From: Yoonia vestfoldensis DSM 16212
Lineage (GTDB): Bacteria > Pseudomonadota > Alphaproteobacteria > Rhodobacterales > Rhodobacteraceae
Assembly: GCF_000382265.1 (NCBI RefSeq)
Contig: NZ_KB907987.1
Coordinates: 34,321-98,320, forward strand
Length of the DNA: 64,000 nucleotides
Direction of reading: 5' to 3'
The notes beneath the pieces are model-generated. The model saw only the letters and a list, made by a program, of their open reading frames with translations, did not search any database and was not told the origin of the DNA. The translations under genes were made by a program, and so were the position numbers. Shown here in pieces: positions 8,231-17,723 of this stretch. Each line of letters begins with the position of its first letter. Positions within the stretch are counted from its first letter, which is position 1.

Positions 8231-9414
8231 GCCTTGACCACCAGCGCGCGTGGCGTTTTGCAGAAACATTCATAGCCCGTCTCGGTGATCAGGATCGGCT
8301 CGGTAATCTCCAACCCGCCGTCATCCAGCCAGAGTGCGGGCATGAAATGGAACGTCATCCCCGGTTCCAGAATGGTCGTGTCGCCCTTGCGGAACGATAT
8401 CGTGCGTTCGCCCCAGTCAGGCGGATAGCTGATCCCGATGGCATAGCCGCAGCGGCTGTCCTTGACGTAACCCGCCTTGTTCAGCGCGGCGTTGAAGGCA
8501 TTGGCAATGTCCTGCGCCTGATTGCCGGGCTTGGCCTGTTCCAGCCCCGCCTCGACCGCGTCGAGCACGGCGGCCTCGGCGTCGCGGTATTTGTCGGGCA
8601 CCTTGCCCAGAAACAACGTCCGCGACTGCGGGCATTGATAGCGCCTATGCGCGCCTGCGATCTCGAAAAATGTGGCCTCGCCGGTTTTCATCGGGCGGTC
8701 GTCCCAAGTCAGATGCGGGGCGGTGGCATCCATGCCCGACGGGGCCATCGGCACAATCGCGGGGTAATCGCCCCAATGGCCATCGGCCCCCCTGATCCCG
8801 GTGGCATAGATATCAGCGATCAGGTCATTCTTGCGCAGGCCCGGTTCGGCCAGTTCGACGATGCGCGCATGCATGGTTTCCACGATCCGCGCGGCGCGGC
8901 GCATGTAATCAATCTCGCGGTCGGATTTGACGGCGCGTTGCCAGTTCACAAGGCCGGTGCAATCGCTGATCCGCGCCTGCGGCAGCCCCGCCAGCAGGGC
9001 GGCATGGGCGGCGGCGGAATAGTAGTAATTGTCCATCTCGACCCCGATCCGCGCGCTGGCAAGCCCCAGTTCGGCCAGCAGTTTCGCCAGTTCCTGCATC
9101 GGATGCTTTTCGGGGTTCTGCACGAAGGTATCGTCATAGCCCCTGATCTGGTCGTCGCTGTCCATGAACACCGTGCGCCGCGCGCCCAGCGTGTCCATTG
9201 CCCGCCCCCACCAGACCGGATCGCCGTCTTGGGTCAGGATCACGCCTTGAAAGACGTAGAACGACCAGCCGTCATAGCCCGTCAGCCAGGACATATTCGA
9301 CGGATCGGTGACAAAGATCGCGTCCAGCCCGCGCGCCTGCATCGCGGCGCGGGTTTTGCTGATCCGGCGCAGGTATTCGCTGGTCGGGAAATTCGCCTCG
9401 AAAGTGGTCATCAT
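8227..9414 (-). CDS. doeA: Ectoine hydrolase (DoeA/EutD-like, M24 peptidase fold)
   Basis: 395 residues with a creatinase/aminopeptidase-P (M24) fold. The N-terminal domain starts around EYLRRISKTRAAMQARGLDA and includes SWLTGYDGWSFYVFQGV. The C-terminal catalytic domain contains GDYPAIVPMAPSG, FEIAGAHRRYQCPQSRTLF and LEPGMTFHFMPALW. These are characteristic of the DoeA group, which hydrolyses ectoine rather than a peptide. Two adjacent ATGs (9414, 9411) could be the start. It is divergent from the aminotransferase gene with a 165-bp shared upstream region. No ectoine transporter or EutR/DoeX-type regulator is in the window. Confidence 0.88.
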   Translation of the reverse strand: MMTTFEANFPTSEYLRRISKTRAAMQARGLDAIFVTDPSNMSWLTGYDGWSFYVFQGVILTQDGDPVWWGRAMDTLGARRTVFMDSDDQIRGYDDTFVQNPEKHPMQELAKLLAELGLASARIGVEMDNYYYSAAAHAALLAGLPQARISDCTGLVNWQRAVKSDREIDYMRRAARIVETMHARIVELAEPGLRKNDLIADIYATGIRGADGHWGDYPAIVPMAPSGMDATAPHLTWDDRPMKTGEATFFEIAGAHRRYQCPQSRTLFLGKVPDKYRDAEAAVLDAVEAGLEQAKPGNQAQDIANAFNAALNKAGYVKDSRCGYAIGISYPPDWGERTISFRKGDTTILEPGMTFHFMPALWLDDGGLEITEPILITETGYECFCKTPRALVVKA

Positions 9415-9492
9415 CTGGCCTTTGCTTGGGGTGATCCTGCCAAGGCTGGGACGTTTCGCGCCCCCGCTCTATACCCCAACACCGGCAAACCA

Positions 9493-9507
9493 TGTCGCTT
9501 TCCGACA
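9493..9507. promoter_or_regulatory. Inverted repeat between doeA and doeD-like genes
   Basis: TGTCG-CTTTC-CGACA: two 5-bp arms around a 5-bp centre in the shared upstream region of two divergent genes. It could be an operator that co-regulates both directions. It is short, so chance occurrence is possible. Confidence 0.25.
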
Positions 9508-9579
9508 AAGAGCGTCCCCCATGGGCTGGAGACTGTAGCCCATCCAGCCTAGACTGCCCCAAACCCGAGGGAGAATGCG

Positions 9580-10959
9580 ATGACCGACCAGTTTGCCAAT
9601 GATCAGCTGACCCAATGGGATCACGACCACTTCTTTCACCCGTCCACCCATCTGGGCCAGTTCGCGCGGCGTGACATCGGCAACCGGATCATCCAGTCCG
9701 CCAAAGGCGTGCATATCACCGATCGCGAAGGGCGGCGGTCGCTGGATGCATTCGCGGGGCTTTACTGCGTCAACGTCGGCTACGGCCATCCCGAAATCGC
9801 CGAGGCCATCGCCAAGCAGGCGCATGAACTGGCCTATTACCACGCCTATGTCGGCCATGGCACCGAGGCGTCGATCACCCTGTCGCGGATGATCGCGGAC
9901 CGCGCGCCCGAGGGGATGAACCACGTCTATTATGGCCTCAGCGGGTCGGATGCGAATGAAACCAATGTCAAACTGGTCTGGTATTACAACAATGTGCTGG
10001 GGCGGCCGGAAAAGAAAAAGATCATTTCGCGCTGGCGCGGCTATCACGGGTCGGGGCTTGTCACGGGGTCGCTGACGGGGCTGGAGCTGTTCCACAAGAA
10101 GTTCGACCTGCCGCTTGCGCAGGTGCTGCATACCGAAGCGCCCTATTTCTACCGCCGCGCGGATCGTGACATGGACGAGGCCGCGTTCAGCGCCCATTGC
10201 GCAGAAAAGCTCGAAGAGATGATCCTGCGCGAAGGCCCCGACACCATCGCCGCCTTTATCGGCGAGCCGATGCTGGGCACCGGCGGGATCGTCCCCCCCC
10301 CTGCGGGCTATTGGGACGCGATCCAGACGGTTTTGCGCAAATATGACATCCTGCTGATCGTGGACGAGGTGGTGACAGGCTTTGGCCGTCTGGGCACGAT
10401 GATGGGGTCGGATCATTACGGGCTGAAACCGGACCTCATCACCATCGCCAAAGGCCTGACATCGGCCTATGCGCCTTTGTCGGGGTCTATCGTGTCGGAC
10501 AAGATGTGGGAAGTGCTGGAGCGCGGCACCGATGAATTCGGCCCCTTCGGCCATGGCTGGACCTATTCGGCGCATCCGATCTGCGCGGCGGCGGGGGTGG
10601 CGAACCTCAAACTGCTGGACGACCAGAACCTTGTCGCCAATGCGGGCAGCGTCGGGGCCTATCTGAACAAGACGATGGCCGCCGCGATGGGCGACCATAA
10701 ACACGTCGGCGATGTGCGCGGTGAAGGCATGTGGTGCGCTGTCGAACTGGTCAAGGACCGCGATGACCGCGTGTTTTTCGACCCCGCCGACAAGACAGCG
10801 CCCCGTGTCGTCGCCGCCATGCTGGATCGTGGCGTGATCGCGCGGGCCATGCCGCAAGGTGACATCATCGGCTTTGCCCCGCCGTTCCCGTTGACGCGCG
10901 CACAGGCGGACGAGATCGTGACCGTGACAAAAGACGCCGTGGCGCAGGTCCTGGGATAG
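9580..10959 (+). CDS. doeD: Class-III PLP aminotransferase, probable diaminobutyrate transaminase (DoeD/Atf-like)
   Basis: 459 residues, fold type I PLP aminotransferase. The PLP Asp lies in LLIVDEVVTGFGRLG and the Schiff-base Lys in ITIAKGLTSAYAPLSG. The N-terminal HFFHPSTHLGQFAR and LDAFAGLYCVNVGYGHPEI are typical of the omega-aminotransferase subgroup that includes DoeD. Position divergent from doeA suggests it takes diaminobutyrate to aspartate semialdehyde. The sequence class also contains taurine/pyruvate and putrescine/pyruvate transaminases, so the substrate is inferred from neighbours. The ATG follows GAGGGAGAATGCG. Confidence 0.75.
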   Translation: MTDQFANDQLTQWDHDHFFHPSTHLGQFARRDIGNRIIQSAKGVHITDREGRRSLDAFAGLYCVNVGYGHPEIAEAIAKQAHELAYYHAYVGHGTEASITLSRMIADRAPEGMNHVYYGLSGSDANETNVKLVWYYNNVLGRPEKKKIISRWRGYHGSGLVTGSLTGLELFHKKFDLPLAQVLHTEAPYFYRRADRDMDEAAFSAHCAEKLEEMILREGPDTIAAFIGEPMLGTGGIVPPPAGYWDAIQTVLRKYDILLIVDEVVTGFGRLGTMMGSDHYGLKPDLITIAKGLTSAYAPLSGSIVSDKMWEVLERGTDEFGPFGHGWTYSAHPICAAAGVANLKLLDDQNLVANAGSVGAYLNKTMAAAMGDHKHVGDVRGEGMWCAVELVKDRDDRVFFDPADKTAPRVVAAMLDRGVIARAMPQGDIIGFAPPFPLTRAQADEIVTVTKDAVAQVLG

Positions 10960-11037
10960 ATTGACAGCCATGGTGCGGATCGGATTAGGATCAGCACAGC
11001 CATGCAGGCAAAGCCCTGCCAGAAAAGGACCACAGCC

Positions 11038-12363
11038 GTGAACAAGCCCATGCACACCTCGCCCGTCGCGGCCCAGACCAATGCCGACCTGATCGCGCGC
11101 CGCGAAGCCGCCGTTGCCCGCGGCGTCGCCTCTGCCGCACCGATCTATGCCAGCCACGCCGAAAACGCCGAATTGTGGGACGTCGAAGGCCGCCGCTACA
11201 TCGACTTTGCGGGCGGTATCGCGGTGCTGAACACGGGCCACCGGCATCCTGCGGTGATCGCCGCCGCCAAGGCGCAGGAAGACCATTACACCCACACCAG
11301 CTTTCAGGTGGTACCTTACGAACCTTATGTCGCGCTGGCCGAAAAGCTGAACGCGCTAGCCCCAGGCGATCATGCGAAGAAATCGCTGCTGGTGACGACA
11401 GGTGCCGAGGCGGTGGAAAACGCGGTCAAGATCGCGCGCGCCGCAACGGGCCGTCCCGGTGTGATCGCCTTTACGGGCGGCTATCACGGGCGCACGTTGC
11501 TGACCTTGGGCATGACCGGCAAGATCAGCCCCTATAAAAAGGATGTGGGCCCCTTTCCGTCGGACATCTTCCGCGCACCATTCCCGTCCGTGCGTGACGG
11601 GATCACCGTGCAGGATGCGCTGACCGGCTTGCAGAACCTGTTCTTGACCGATGCGCAGCCCGACCGGATCGCGGCGATGATCATCGAACCCGTTTTGGGC
11701 GAAGGCGGCTATACCCCCGTCCCGTTCGAGATGATGCGCGCCCTGCGCGACATCTGCGACCAGCACGGTATCCTGTTGATTGCCGACGAAATTCAGGCCG
11801 GGTTCGGCCGCACCGGCACTTGGTTCGCCATCGAACATTCGGGCGTCGTGCCTGACCTGATCACGGTCGCGAAATCCATGGCGGGCGGCTATCCCATCGC
11901 CGGTGTCATCGGACGGGCCGAGGTGATGGACGCCGTGATCCCCGGCGGTCTGGGCGGCACCTATGGCGGCAACCCCGTGGCCTGCGCCGCGGCCTTGGCC
12001 GCGATCAAGGCAATCGAGGATGAAGGCCTGCTTGCCCGTTCAACCGCGCTTGGCGATCATTTCCGCGCGCGGTTCGCGGATATCGGCGCGCGTGTCGCTC
12101 CCGACCGCATCTGCGACGTGCGTGGCTTGGGCGCGATGCTCGCGGTGGAATTCGTGACCGATCTGGCCAGCAATGCGCCCGATGCAGCGCTGACCAAATC
12201 CGTTGTGGCCCATGCGCTGAAACGCGGGCTGATCCTGCTGTCCTGCGGGATGCACGGCAATGCCTTGCGGATCATGGTGCCGCTGACGGCATCCGACGCG
12301 ATCATCGACGAAGGGCTTGCGATCTTCGAGGATGCGCTGGCCGCCGCCATCGCCGGAGACTAG
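11038..12363 (+). CDS. gabT: 4-aminobutyrate (or related omega-amino acid) aminotransferase, GabT-like
   Basis: About 441 residues from a GTG at 11038, preceded by AAAAGGA; an ATG at 11050 is also possible. Class-III aminotransferase signatures: RYIDFAGGIAVLNTGHRHP, TTGAEAVENAVKIARA, TGGYHGRTLLTLGMTG, LLIADEIQAGFGRTG and the PLP Lys in ITVAKSMAGGYP. It follows the doeD-like gene by 78 bp in the same direction and may be co-transcribed. GabT converts 4-aminobutyrate to succinate semialdehyde using 2-oxoglutarate. Next to a basic amino-acid decarboxylase it may serve polyamine or GABA catabolism. No succinate-semialdehyde dehydrogenase gene is in the window. Confidence 0.85.
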   Translation: MNKPMHTSPVAAQTNADLIARREAAVARGVASAAPIYASHAENAELWDVEGRRYIDFAGGIAVLNTGHRHPAVIAAAKAQEDHYTHTSFQVVPYEPYVALAEKLNALAPGDHAKKSLLVTTGAEAVENAVKIARAATGRPGVIAFTGGYHGRTLLTLGMTGKISPYKKDVGPFPSDIFRAPFPSVRDGITVQDALTGLQNLFLTDAQPDRIAAMIIEPVLGEGGYTPVPFEMMRALRDICDQHGILLIADEIQAGFGRTGTWFAIEHSGVVPDLITVAKSMAGGYPIAGVIGRAEVMDAVIPGGLGGTYGGNPVACAAALAAIKAIEDEGLLARSTALGDHFRARFADIGARVAPDRICDVRGLGAMLAVEFVTDLASNAPDAALTKSVVAHALKRGLILLSCGMHGNALRIMVPLTASDAIIDEGLAIFEDALAAAIAGD

Positions 12364-12390
12364 GTCCGGCGATCACGCGCGTGGCGGTAC

Positions 12391-14682
12391 TCAGCCCGCC
12401 ACGCAATCCGCGTAATAGCGTTTCACGCCATCTGCGCCGGTTTCGACCACCAGCCCGTGAATGTCATTCTCGAACCCCGGGCAGAGCCGTTCAAACTCGC
12501 GGTTGAACTTGAGATATTCCACGATCTTGGTGTTGAACACCTCGCCCGGGATCAAAAGCGGGATGCCCGGCGGATAAGGTGTGACCAGCGACGTCGTGAT
12601 CCGCCCTTCGAGATCATCAATCGCCACACGCTCCGTCGTGCGCCGCGCGATATGCGCGTAGGCGTCGTTCGGAGCCATCGCGGGTTGCAGATCGCTCAGA
12701 TACATTTCCGTCGACAGGATCGCGATATCGTATTTCGCATAAAGCTGGTGGACGTGCTGGCACAGGTCGCGCAGGCCCATCTGTTCGTAATCCGGATGCT
12801 TGGCGATGAATTCCGGCATCACCCGCCACAAAGGCTGGTTGCGGCCGTAATCGTCCTTGAACTGCTGGAGTGCCGCCAGCAGCGAATTCCACCGCCCTTT
12901 GGTGATCCCGATGGTGAACATGATGAAGAAACTGTAAAGGCCGGTCTTTTCCACGACGACGCCGTTTTCGACCAGATATTTGGTCACGATAGAGGCGGGA
13001 ATCCCCATCTCCTCGAATCGGCCGTCAAGGTTCAGGCCGGGTGTAACGATGGTGGTCTTGATCGGGTCCAGCATGTTGAACCCGCGCGCCATATCGCCGA
13101 ACCCGTGCCACGAATCCGCCCCGTCCGAGGCTTGCACGCCATCCGCATCGGTTTTCTTGAGAACCCAATCCTTGGGGTCGCCGATGCCTTCCTCGACCAG
13201 CGCGTCGGGGCCCCAGACCTGAAACCACCATTCGTCGTCCCCGAATTCGGCATCGACCTTGCGCATGGCACGGCGGAAATCCAGCGCTTCCATGATGCTT
13301 TCCTCGACCAGCGCGACACCGCCCGGCGGTTCCATCATCGCCGCCGCAACATCACAGCTGGCGATGATGCTGTATTGCGGGCTGGTGCTGGTGTGCATGA
13401 GATAGGCTTCGTTGAAGAGGTGCCGGTCCAGCTTGGTGTCCTGACTGTCCTGCACCAGCACATGGCTCGCCTGCGAAATCCCTGCCAGCAGCTTGTGGAT
13501 GGATTGCGTGGCATAGGTCACCGCATGGCGCGGGCGTTCGCGCTTGCGGCCCATCGAATGGAAATCGCTGTAAAAGGTGTGGAACGCCGCATGGGGCAGC
13601 CACGCCTCGTCGAAATGGAAGTTTTCGACATAGCCGTCCAGCAGGCCCTTGATGGTTTCGGTGTTGTACAGCACCCCGTCATAGGTCGATTGCGTCAGCG
13701 TCATGATCCGCGGCTTCACCGTATCGGCGTCGATATGGGACAACAGCGGGTTGGCGCGGATCTTTTCCCTGATCGTGTCGATCTCGAACTCGCTTTGCGG
13801 GATCGGGCCGATGATACCGTAATGGTTGCGCGTCGGTTTCAGGAAAACCGGGATCGCCCCCGTCATCATGATGCTGTGCAGGATCGACTTGTGGCAGTTG
13901 CGGTCCACGACCACGACATCGCCCGGTGCGACGGTGTGGTGCCAGACCATCTTGTTGCTGGTCGATGTGCCGTTGGTCACGAAGAAACAATGGTCAGCAT
14001 TGAAAATCCGCGCCGCATTGCGTTCGGACGCGCCGATCGCGCCGTTATGGTCCAGAAGCTGGCCCAATTCCTCGACCGAATTGCACACATCGGCGCGCAG
14101 CATGTTTTCACCGTAAAACTGGTGATACATCTGGCCAATCGGGCTTTTGAGGAAGGCCACACCCCCCGAATGGCCGGGACAATGCCAAGAATAGGACCCG
14201 TCCTCGGCATAATCCAGAAGCGCCTTGAAGAAAGGCGGCTGGATGCCTTCGAGATATTTCTTCGCCTCATGCACGATATGGCGCGCGACGAATTCAGGCG
14301 TATCCTCGAACATATGGATGAACCCATGCAATTCGCGCAGGATGTCGTTGGGCAAATGGCGGCTCGTCTTGGTCTCGCCATGCAGATAGATCGGCACGTC
14401 CTCGTTCTTGCGGCGGACTTCCTGAATGAAATGACGCAGGTTCAGCACGGCAGGGTCGAGGTCGGGACCGGGGCTGAATTCCTCATCATCAATCGACAGC
14501 ACGAAAGCGCTGGCGCGGGACTGCTGCTGTGCAAACTGGGACAGATCGCCATAACTGGTGACGCCGACGACTTCGAAACCTTCGTTCTCGATCGCGTCGG
14601 CCATGGCGCGGATGCCAAGACCGGATGAATTCTCCGACCGGAAATCCTCATCGATGATGAAGATGGGGAATCGAAATTTCAT
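12391..14682 (-). CDS. Large PLP-dependent ornithine/lysine/arginine decarboxylase
   Basis: 763 residues, the length of the bacterial fold-type-I Orn/Lys/Arg decarboxylases with an N-terminal wing domain. Motifs: wing (PIFIIDEDFRSENSSG), core WHCPGHSGGVAF, FFVTNGTSTSNKMVWH and the PLP Lys in ATQSIHKLLAGISQASH. The C-terminal domain includes TPYPPGIPLLIPGE. Substrate specificity cannot be settled by eye. It faces the gabT-like gene tail-to-tail with a 27-bp gap. Products would be putrescine, cadaverine or agmatine, which fits the polyamine-type aminotransferases nearby and the PuuB-like oxidase at 57515. Confidence 0.87.
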   Translation of the reverse strand: MKFRFPIFIIDEDFRSENSSGLGIRAMADAIENEGFEVVGVTSYGDLSQFAQQQSRASAFVLSIDDEEFSPGPDLDPAVLNLRHFIQEVRRKNEDVPIYLHGETKTSRHLPNDILRELHGFIHMFEDTPEFVARHIVHEAKKYLEGIQPPFFKALLDYAEDGSYSWHCPGHSGGVAFLKSPIGQMYHQFYGENMLRADVCNSVEELGQLLDHNGAIGASERNAARIFNADHCFFVTNGTSTSNKMVWHHTVAPGDVVVVDRNCHKSILHSIMMTGAIPVFLKPTRNHYGIIGPIPQSEFEIDTIREKIRANPLLSHIDADTVKPRIMTLTQSTYDGVLYNTETIKGLLDGYVENFHFDEAWLPHAAFHTFYSDFHSMGRKRERPRHAVTYATQSIHKLLAGISQASHVLVQDSQDTKLDRHLFNEAYLMHTSTSPQYSIIASCDVAAAMMEPPGGVALVEESIMEALDFRRAMRKVDAEFGDDEWWFQVWGPDALVEEGIGDPKDWVLKKTDADGVQASDGADSWHGFGDMARGFNMLDPIKTTIVTPGLNLDGRFEEMGIPASIVTKYLVENGVVVEKTGLYSFFIMFTIGITKGRWNSLLAALQQFKDDYGRNQPLWRVMPEFIAKHPDYEQMGLRDLCQHVHQLYAKYDIAILSTEMYLSDLQPAMAPNDAYAHIARRTTERVAIDDLEGRITTSLVTPYPPGIPLLIPGEVFNTKIVEYLKFNREFERLCPGFENDIHGLVVETGADGVKRYYADCVAG

Positions 14683-14769
14683 TGTAGTCTCCTGTGCAAC
14701 GCGGGCCGGTTGCGGCCTACATGACAGAGCTATCCCAGCGCGTCAAAGCAAGCTTGCGCGACATCCCGC

Positions 14770-14802
14770 CATCTTCCGAGCCCAAATATCCCCGCGCGGA
14801 GC
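14770..14802 (-). repeat. Copy 1 of a 33-bp element found downstream of genes
   Basis: On the reverse strand this reads GCTCCGCGCGGGG followed by ATATTTGGGCTCGGAAGATG. The 20-bp core is identical to the copy at 55379-55411. It lies 31 bp past the cueR stop, in the sense orientation of cueR, directly after a perfect hairpin. Confidence 0.75.
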
Positions 14803-14804
14803 GC

Positions 14805-14826
14805 CCGTCCCGGGGCACCGGGACGG
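14805..14826 (-). terminator. Perfect 9-bp hairpin after cueR
   Basis: CCGTCCCGG and CCGGGACGG pair perfectly around a GGCA loop, 7 bp beyond the cueR stop. No T-run follows on the reverse strand, so it is either a non-canonical terminator or an mRNA 3' stabiliser. The 33-bp repeat element begins 2 bp further on. Confidence 0.55.
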
Positions 14827-14833
14827 ACCGGGC

Positions 14834-15229
14834 CTATCCGTCATGGGCCGCCGCCAGATCCTTGAGAATGGGGCAATCCGGGCGGCTGTCGCCGTGGCAC
14901 GCATCGACCAGATCTGCGAGCGTGTCGCGCATCGCGCGCAGCCCCGCGATCTTGGCGTCGATCTGTGTCAGATGGTCCTGCGCCAGCGCCTTGACCTGCG
15001 CCGAGGCGCGGCTGTCGTCTTCGTAAAGCGCCAGAAGAATCCGGCAATCGTCGATGGAAAATCCCAAGGACCGCGCGCGCGCCACAAACATCAGCTTGTG
15101 CAATTGCGTCTGCCGGAACACCCGATAGCCGTTGTCGTGCCGTTCGGGCTGGATCAGGCCGATGTCTTCGTAATAGCGGATCGTCTTGGCGGGCAGACCG
15201 GATTTGGCGGCGACTTCACCGATGTTCAT
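14834..15229 (-). CDS. cueR: Copper-responsive MerR-family regulator CueR
   Basis: 131 residues. The N-terminal winged HTH is typical (MNIGEVAAKSGLPAKTIRYY), followed by a dimerisation helix and a metal-binding loop ACHGDSRPDCPIL. The two cysteines with seven residues between them (C-x7-C) match the Cu(I)-binding pair of CueR. It lies 10 bp after copA on the same strand, so the copper pump and its regulator form an operon. It likely activates the promoter upstream of copA, which has the distorted MerR architecture. Confidence 0.92.
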   Translation of the reverse strand: MNIGEVAAKSGLPAKTIRYYEDIGLIQPERHDNGYRVFRQTQLHKLMFVARARSLGFSIDDCRILLALYEDDSRASAQVKALAQDHLTQIDAKIAGLRAMRDTLADLVDACHGDSRPDCPILKDLAAAHDG

Positions 15230-15239
15230 GGCGCTCCTC

Positions 15240-17540
15240 CTATTCTGCGGGTTGCGGCGCGGTGCCGAAATTGACAGGCGGTTCTGGCGGTTTCTCGTCC
15301 ATGACAGGGCGCAGTCGCCGCAGGCGCAAGGCGTTCGACACTACGGACACCGACGACAGCGCCATCGCGGCGGCGGCAAAGACAGGCGACAACAACAGGC
15401 CGAACACCGGGTAAAGCACGCCCGCCGCCACCGGCACCAATGCGACGTTATATCCGAACGCCCAGCCGAGATTTTGGCGGATATTGCGCATCGTCGCCTG
15501 TGACACGGCGACGGCGTTGACCACGCCGCGCAGATCACCCGACATCAGCACCACATCCGCCGTCTCAATGGCGACATCGGTGCCGGTGCCGATGGCGATC
15601 CCGACATCTGCATGGGCCAGCGCGGGGGCGTCATTGATCCCGTCACCGACAAAGGCAACCCTGCCCTGCGCACGCAGCTGGTCGAGTGCGGCGACCTTGC
15701 CATCCGGGAGAACACCAGCGACGACATGGTCGATCCCGATCTCGCGGGCAATCGCCTCGGCGGTCGCGGCCTTGTCGCCGGTGATCATGGCGATTTTCAC
15801 ACCCATGGCTTTCAACGCGGCAATCGCCGCCGCCGTTCCGGGCTTGACCGGATCAGCCACTGCGATGACCGCAGCCGCCTGCCCGTCGATGGCGACAAAG
15901 AGCGCGGTGCGTCCGCGTTCCGCGAGCGCCGCCTCGGCCGTGGCAAGCGCGCCTGTGGCGATGCCTTCGCGCGCCAGCAACCGGTCCGCCCCGATCAGCA
16001 CGCGGCTGCCGTCGACCGTGGCGGTAACACCGTAACCGGTGATGGCGCGGAAATCGCTGACCGCCGCCTCGCCCAGCCCCTCGGCACGGGCGGCGGCGAC
16101 GATGGCCGCCCCGATGGGATGTTCGGATTTCGCCTCGACAGCTGCGGCAAGGCGCAGGACGCGGGCACGGTCAAACCCGTCTGCCAGCACCAGATCGGTC
16201 AGATACGGCTTGCCCGCGGTCAGTGTCCCCGTCTTGTCAAAGGCGATCACAGGCAAATCGGCCAGTTGCTGCAAGGCTGCCCCCTTGCGGAACAACACGC
16301 CCATTTCGGCGGCCCGCCCGCTGCCCACCATGATCGAGGTCGGCACGGCCAGCCCCATTGCGCAAGGACAAGCGATGATAAGGACCGACACGCCGGCCAC
16401 CAGCGCCAGTGTCGGATCAGGTCCAAGGACCAGCCAGACCCCCACCGTCAGCACCGCCAGCAACAATATCGCGGGCACGAACCACAAGGTCACGCGGTCC
16501 ACGACATCCTGGATGGGCAGTTTCGCACCCTGCGCCTCTGTCACCATGCGGATGATCTGCGCCAAGGTCGTATCCTGGCCCACCCGGGTTGCCGCAAAGG
16601 TCAGCCCGCCCTGCCCGTTAACCGTGCCACCGGTCAGCGTGTCACCTATGATCTTGACCACAGGCAGCGGTTCACCCGTCATCATGCTTTCGTCGACCGG
16701 GCTGGTCCCTTCGGTCACGGTGCCGTCCACCGGCACCCGTTCGCCGGGGCGCAGGGTAATGACATCGCCCACCGCCAGCGCATCCACATCAACCGCCACC
16801 AGCTTGCCGTCGCGCAGCACACGGGCTTGCCTGACCTGCAAGCCAAGCAGCGCCTGTATCGCCGCGCCCGTCCGCCCCTTGGCCCGCGCCTCGAGCAAGC
16901 GGCCCAGCAGGATCAGCACGACGATCACCGCCGCCGCCTCGAAATAGACGGCGCGTATATCGGCGCGAATGAGCGTGGGCAAAAAGGTTGCGACGACCGA
17001 ATAGGTCCATGCCGCCCCCGTGCCCAACGCCACAAGGCTGTTCATGTCCGGCGCGCCCTTGAACAGCGCAGGCAAGCCTTTGGCGAAAAACAACCGGCCC
17101 GGCCCGAACAGCACCAGCGTCGTCAGCACGAACTGGATGATCCAGGACGTCTGCATTCCGATCGTGGTGGCAATGACATGGTGGAACGCCGGCACCAGAT
17201 GCGCGCCCATTTCCAGAATGAAAACTGGCAGCGCGAGGGCCGCCGCAAACAGCGTACTGCGCGCCAGAACATGGGCTTCGTCGGCCTTGCGGGCGGCGTT
17301 CAGGCTGGTCTGGTCAGGTTCGGCAGACACCGCAGGATAGCCCGCTTCGGTGCTGACGGCGGCCAGTTGCGCCGCTGTGATGCGACGATCAGCCAGCGTG
17401 ATCGTCGCCGTTTCCGTTGCAAGGTTGACAGCGACCGATTGCACCCCCGGCACGGCCGCAAGCGCCCGGTCCACGCGGCCCACGCAGGACGCGCAGGACA
17501 TGCCTTCGATTGCGAGCCGGATTGTCGTAGGCTGTGCCAT
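15240..17540 (-). CDS. copA: Cu(I)-exporting P1B-type ATPase
   Basis: 766 residues. One N-terminal heavy-metal-associated domain with the GMSCASC copper site is followed by eight expected membrane helices. The translocation motif is [11 protein letters not shown] (CPC). Other P-type signatures are the TGEPLPV loop, the phosphorylation site [10 protein letters not shown] and the hinge [18 protein letters not shown]. The C-terminal helices carry [14 protein letters not shown] and [18 protein letters not shown], which fit the Cu(I) subclass (P1B-1). It exports cytoplasmic Cu(I) to the periplasm. The upstream CueR-type promoter supports copper rather than zinc or cadmium. Confidence 0.95.
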   Translation of the reverse strand: MAQPTTIRLAIEGMSCASCVGRVDRALAAVPGVQSVAVNLATETATITLADRRITAAQLAAVSTEAGYPAVSAEPDQTSLNAARKADEAHVLARSTLFAAALALPVFILEMGAHLVPAFHHVIATTIGMQTSWIIQFVLTTLVLFGPGRLFFAKGLPALFKGAPDMNSLVALGTGAAWTYSVVATFLPTLIRADIRAVYFEAAAVIVVLILLGRLLEARAKGRTGAAIQALLGLQVRQARVLRDGKLVAVDVDALAVGDVITLRPGERVPVDGTVTEGTSPVDESMMTGEPLPVVKIIGDTLTGGTVNGQGGLTFAATRVGQDTTLAQIIRMVTEAQGAKLPIQDVVDRVTLWFVPAILLLAVLTVGVWLVLGPDPTLALVAGVSVLIIACPCAMGLAVPTSIMVGSGRAAEMGVLFRKGAALQQLADLPVIAFDKTGTLTAGKPYLTDLVLADGFDRARVLRLAAAVEAKSEHPIGAAIVAAARAEGLGEAAVSDFRAITGYGVTATVDGSRVLIGADRLLAREGIATGALATAEAALAERGRTALFVAIDGQAAAVIAVADPVKPGTAAAIAALKAMGVKIAMITGDKAATAEAIAREIGIDHVVAGVLPDGKVAALDQLRAQGRVAFVGDGINDAPALAHADVGIAIGTGTDVAIETADVVLMSGDLRGVVNAVAVSQATMRNIRQNLGWAFGYNVALVPVAAGVLYPVFGLLLSPVFAAAAMALSSVSVVSNALRLRRLRPVMDEKPPEPPVNFGTAPQPAE

Positions 17541-17568
17541 GAGACGAGACCTTTCCTTGTCTGCCCAT

Positions 17569-17599
17569 CACATAGGCCTTCCAGTCGCTGGAAGCTCAA
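17569..17599 (-). promoter_or_regulatory. CueR-type promoter/operator of copA
   Basis: On the reverse strand, TTGAGC (17599-17594) and TATGTG (17574-17569) are separated by 19 bp, the overlong spacer of MerR-family promoters. The dyad CTTCCAG-TCG-CTGGAAG (17578-17594) fills the spacer. Both features match known CueR-regulated copA promoters. It lies 29 bp before the copA start. Confidence 0.85.
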
Positions 17600-17723
17600 G
17601 CCCCTTGTGTCGAAAAATCCGGATCGGTCCCGTCAGCATACGCACATCGTGTACGCGCCGCATGGCACATAGTCCGGCTTTCCGGGTCTGCGGGTGCAGG
17701 TTACACGGCGTCTGCGCACCGGT

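Noticed and set aside
12457..14628. 723-codon forward frame opposite the decarboxylase
   Set aside because: The reverse strand has every decarboxylase motif, including the PLP lysine. The forward product lacks recognisable domains.
15612..17672. 686-codon forward frame opposite copA
   Set aside because: copA motifs on the reverse strand are complete; this frame is a codon-bias shadow.
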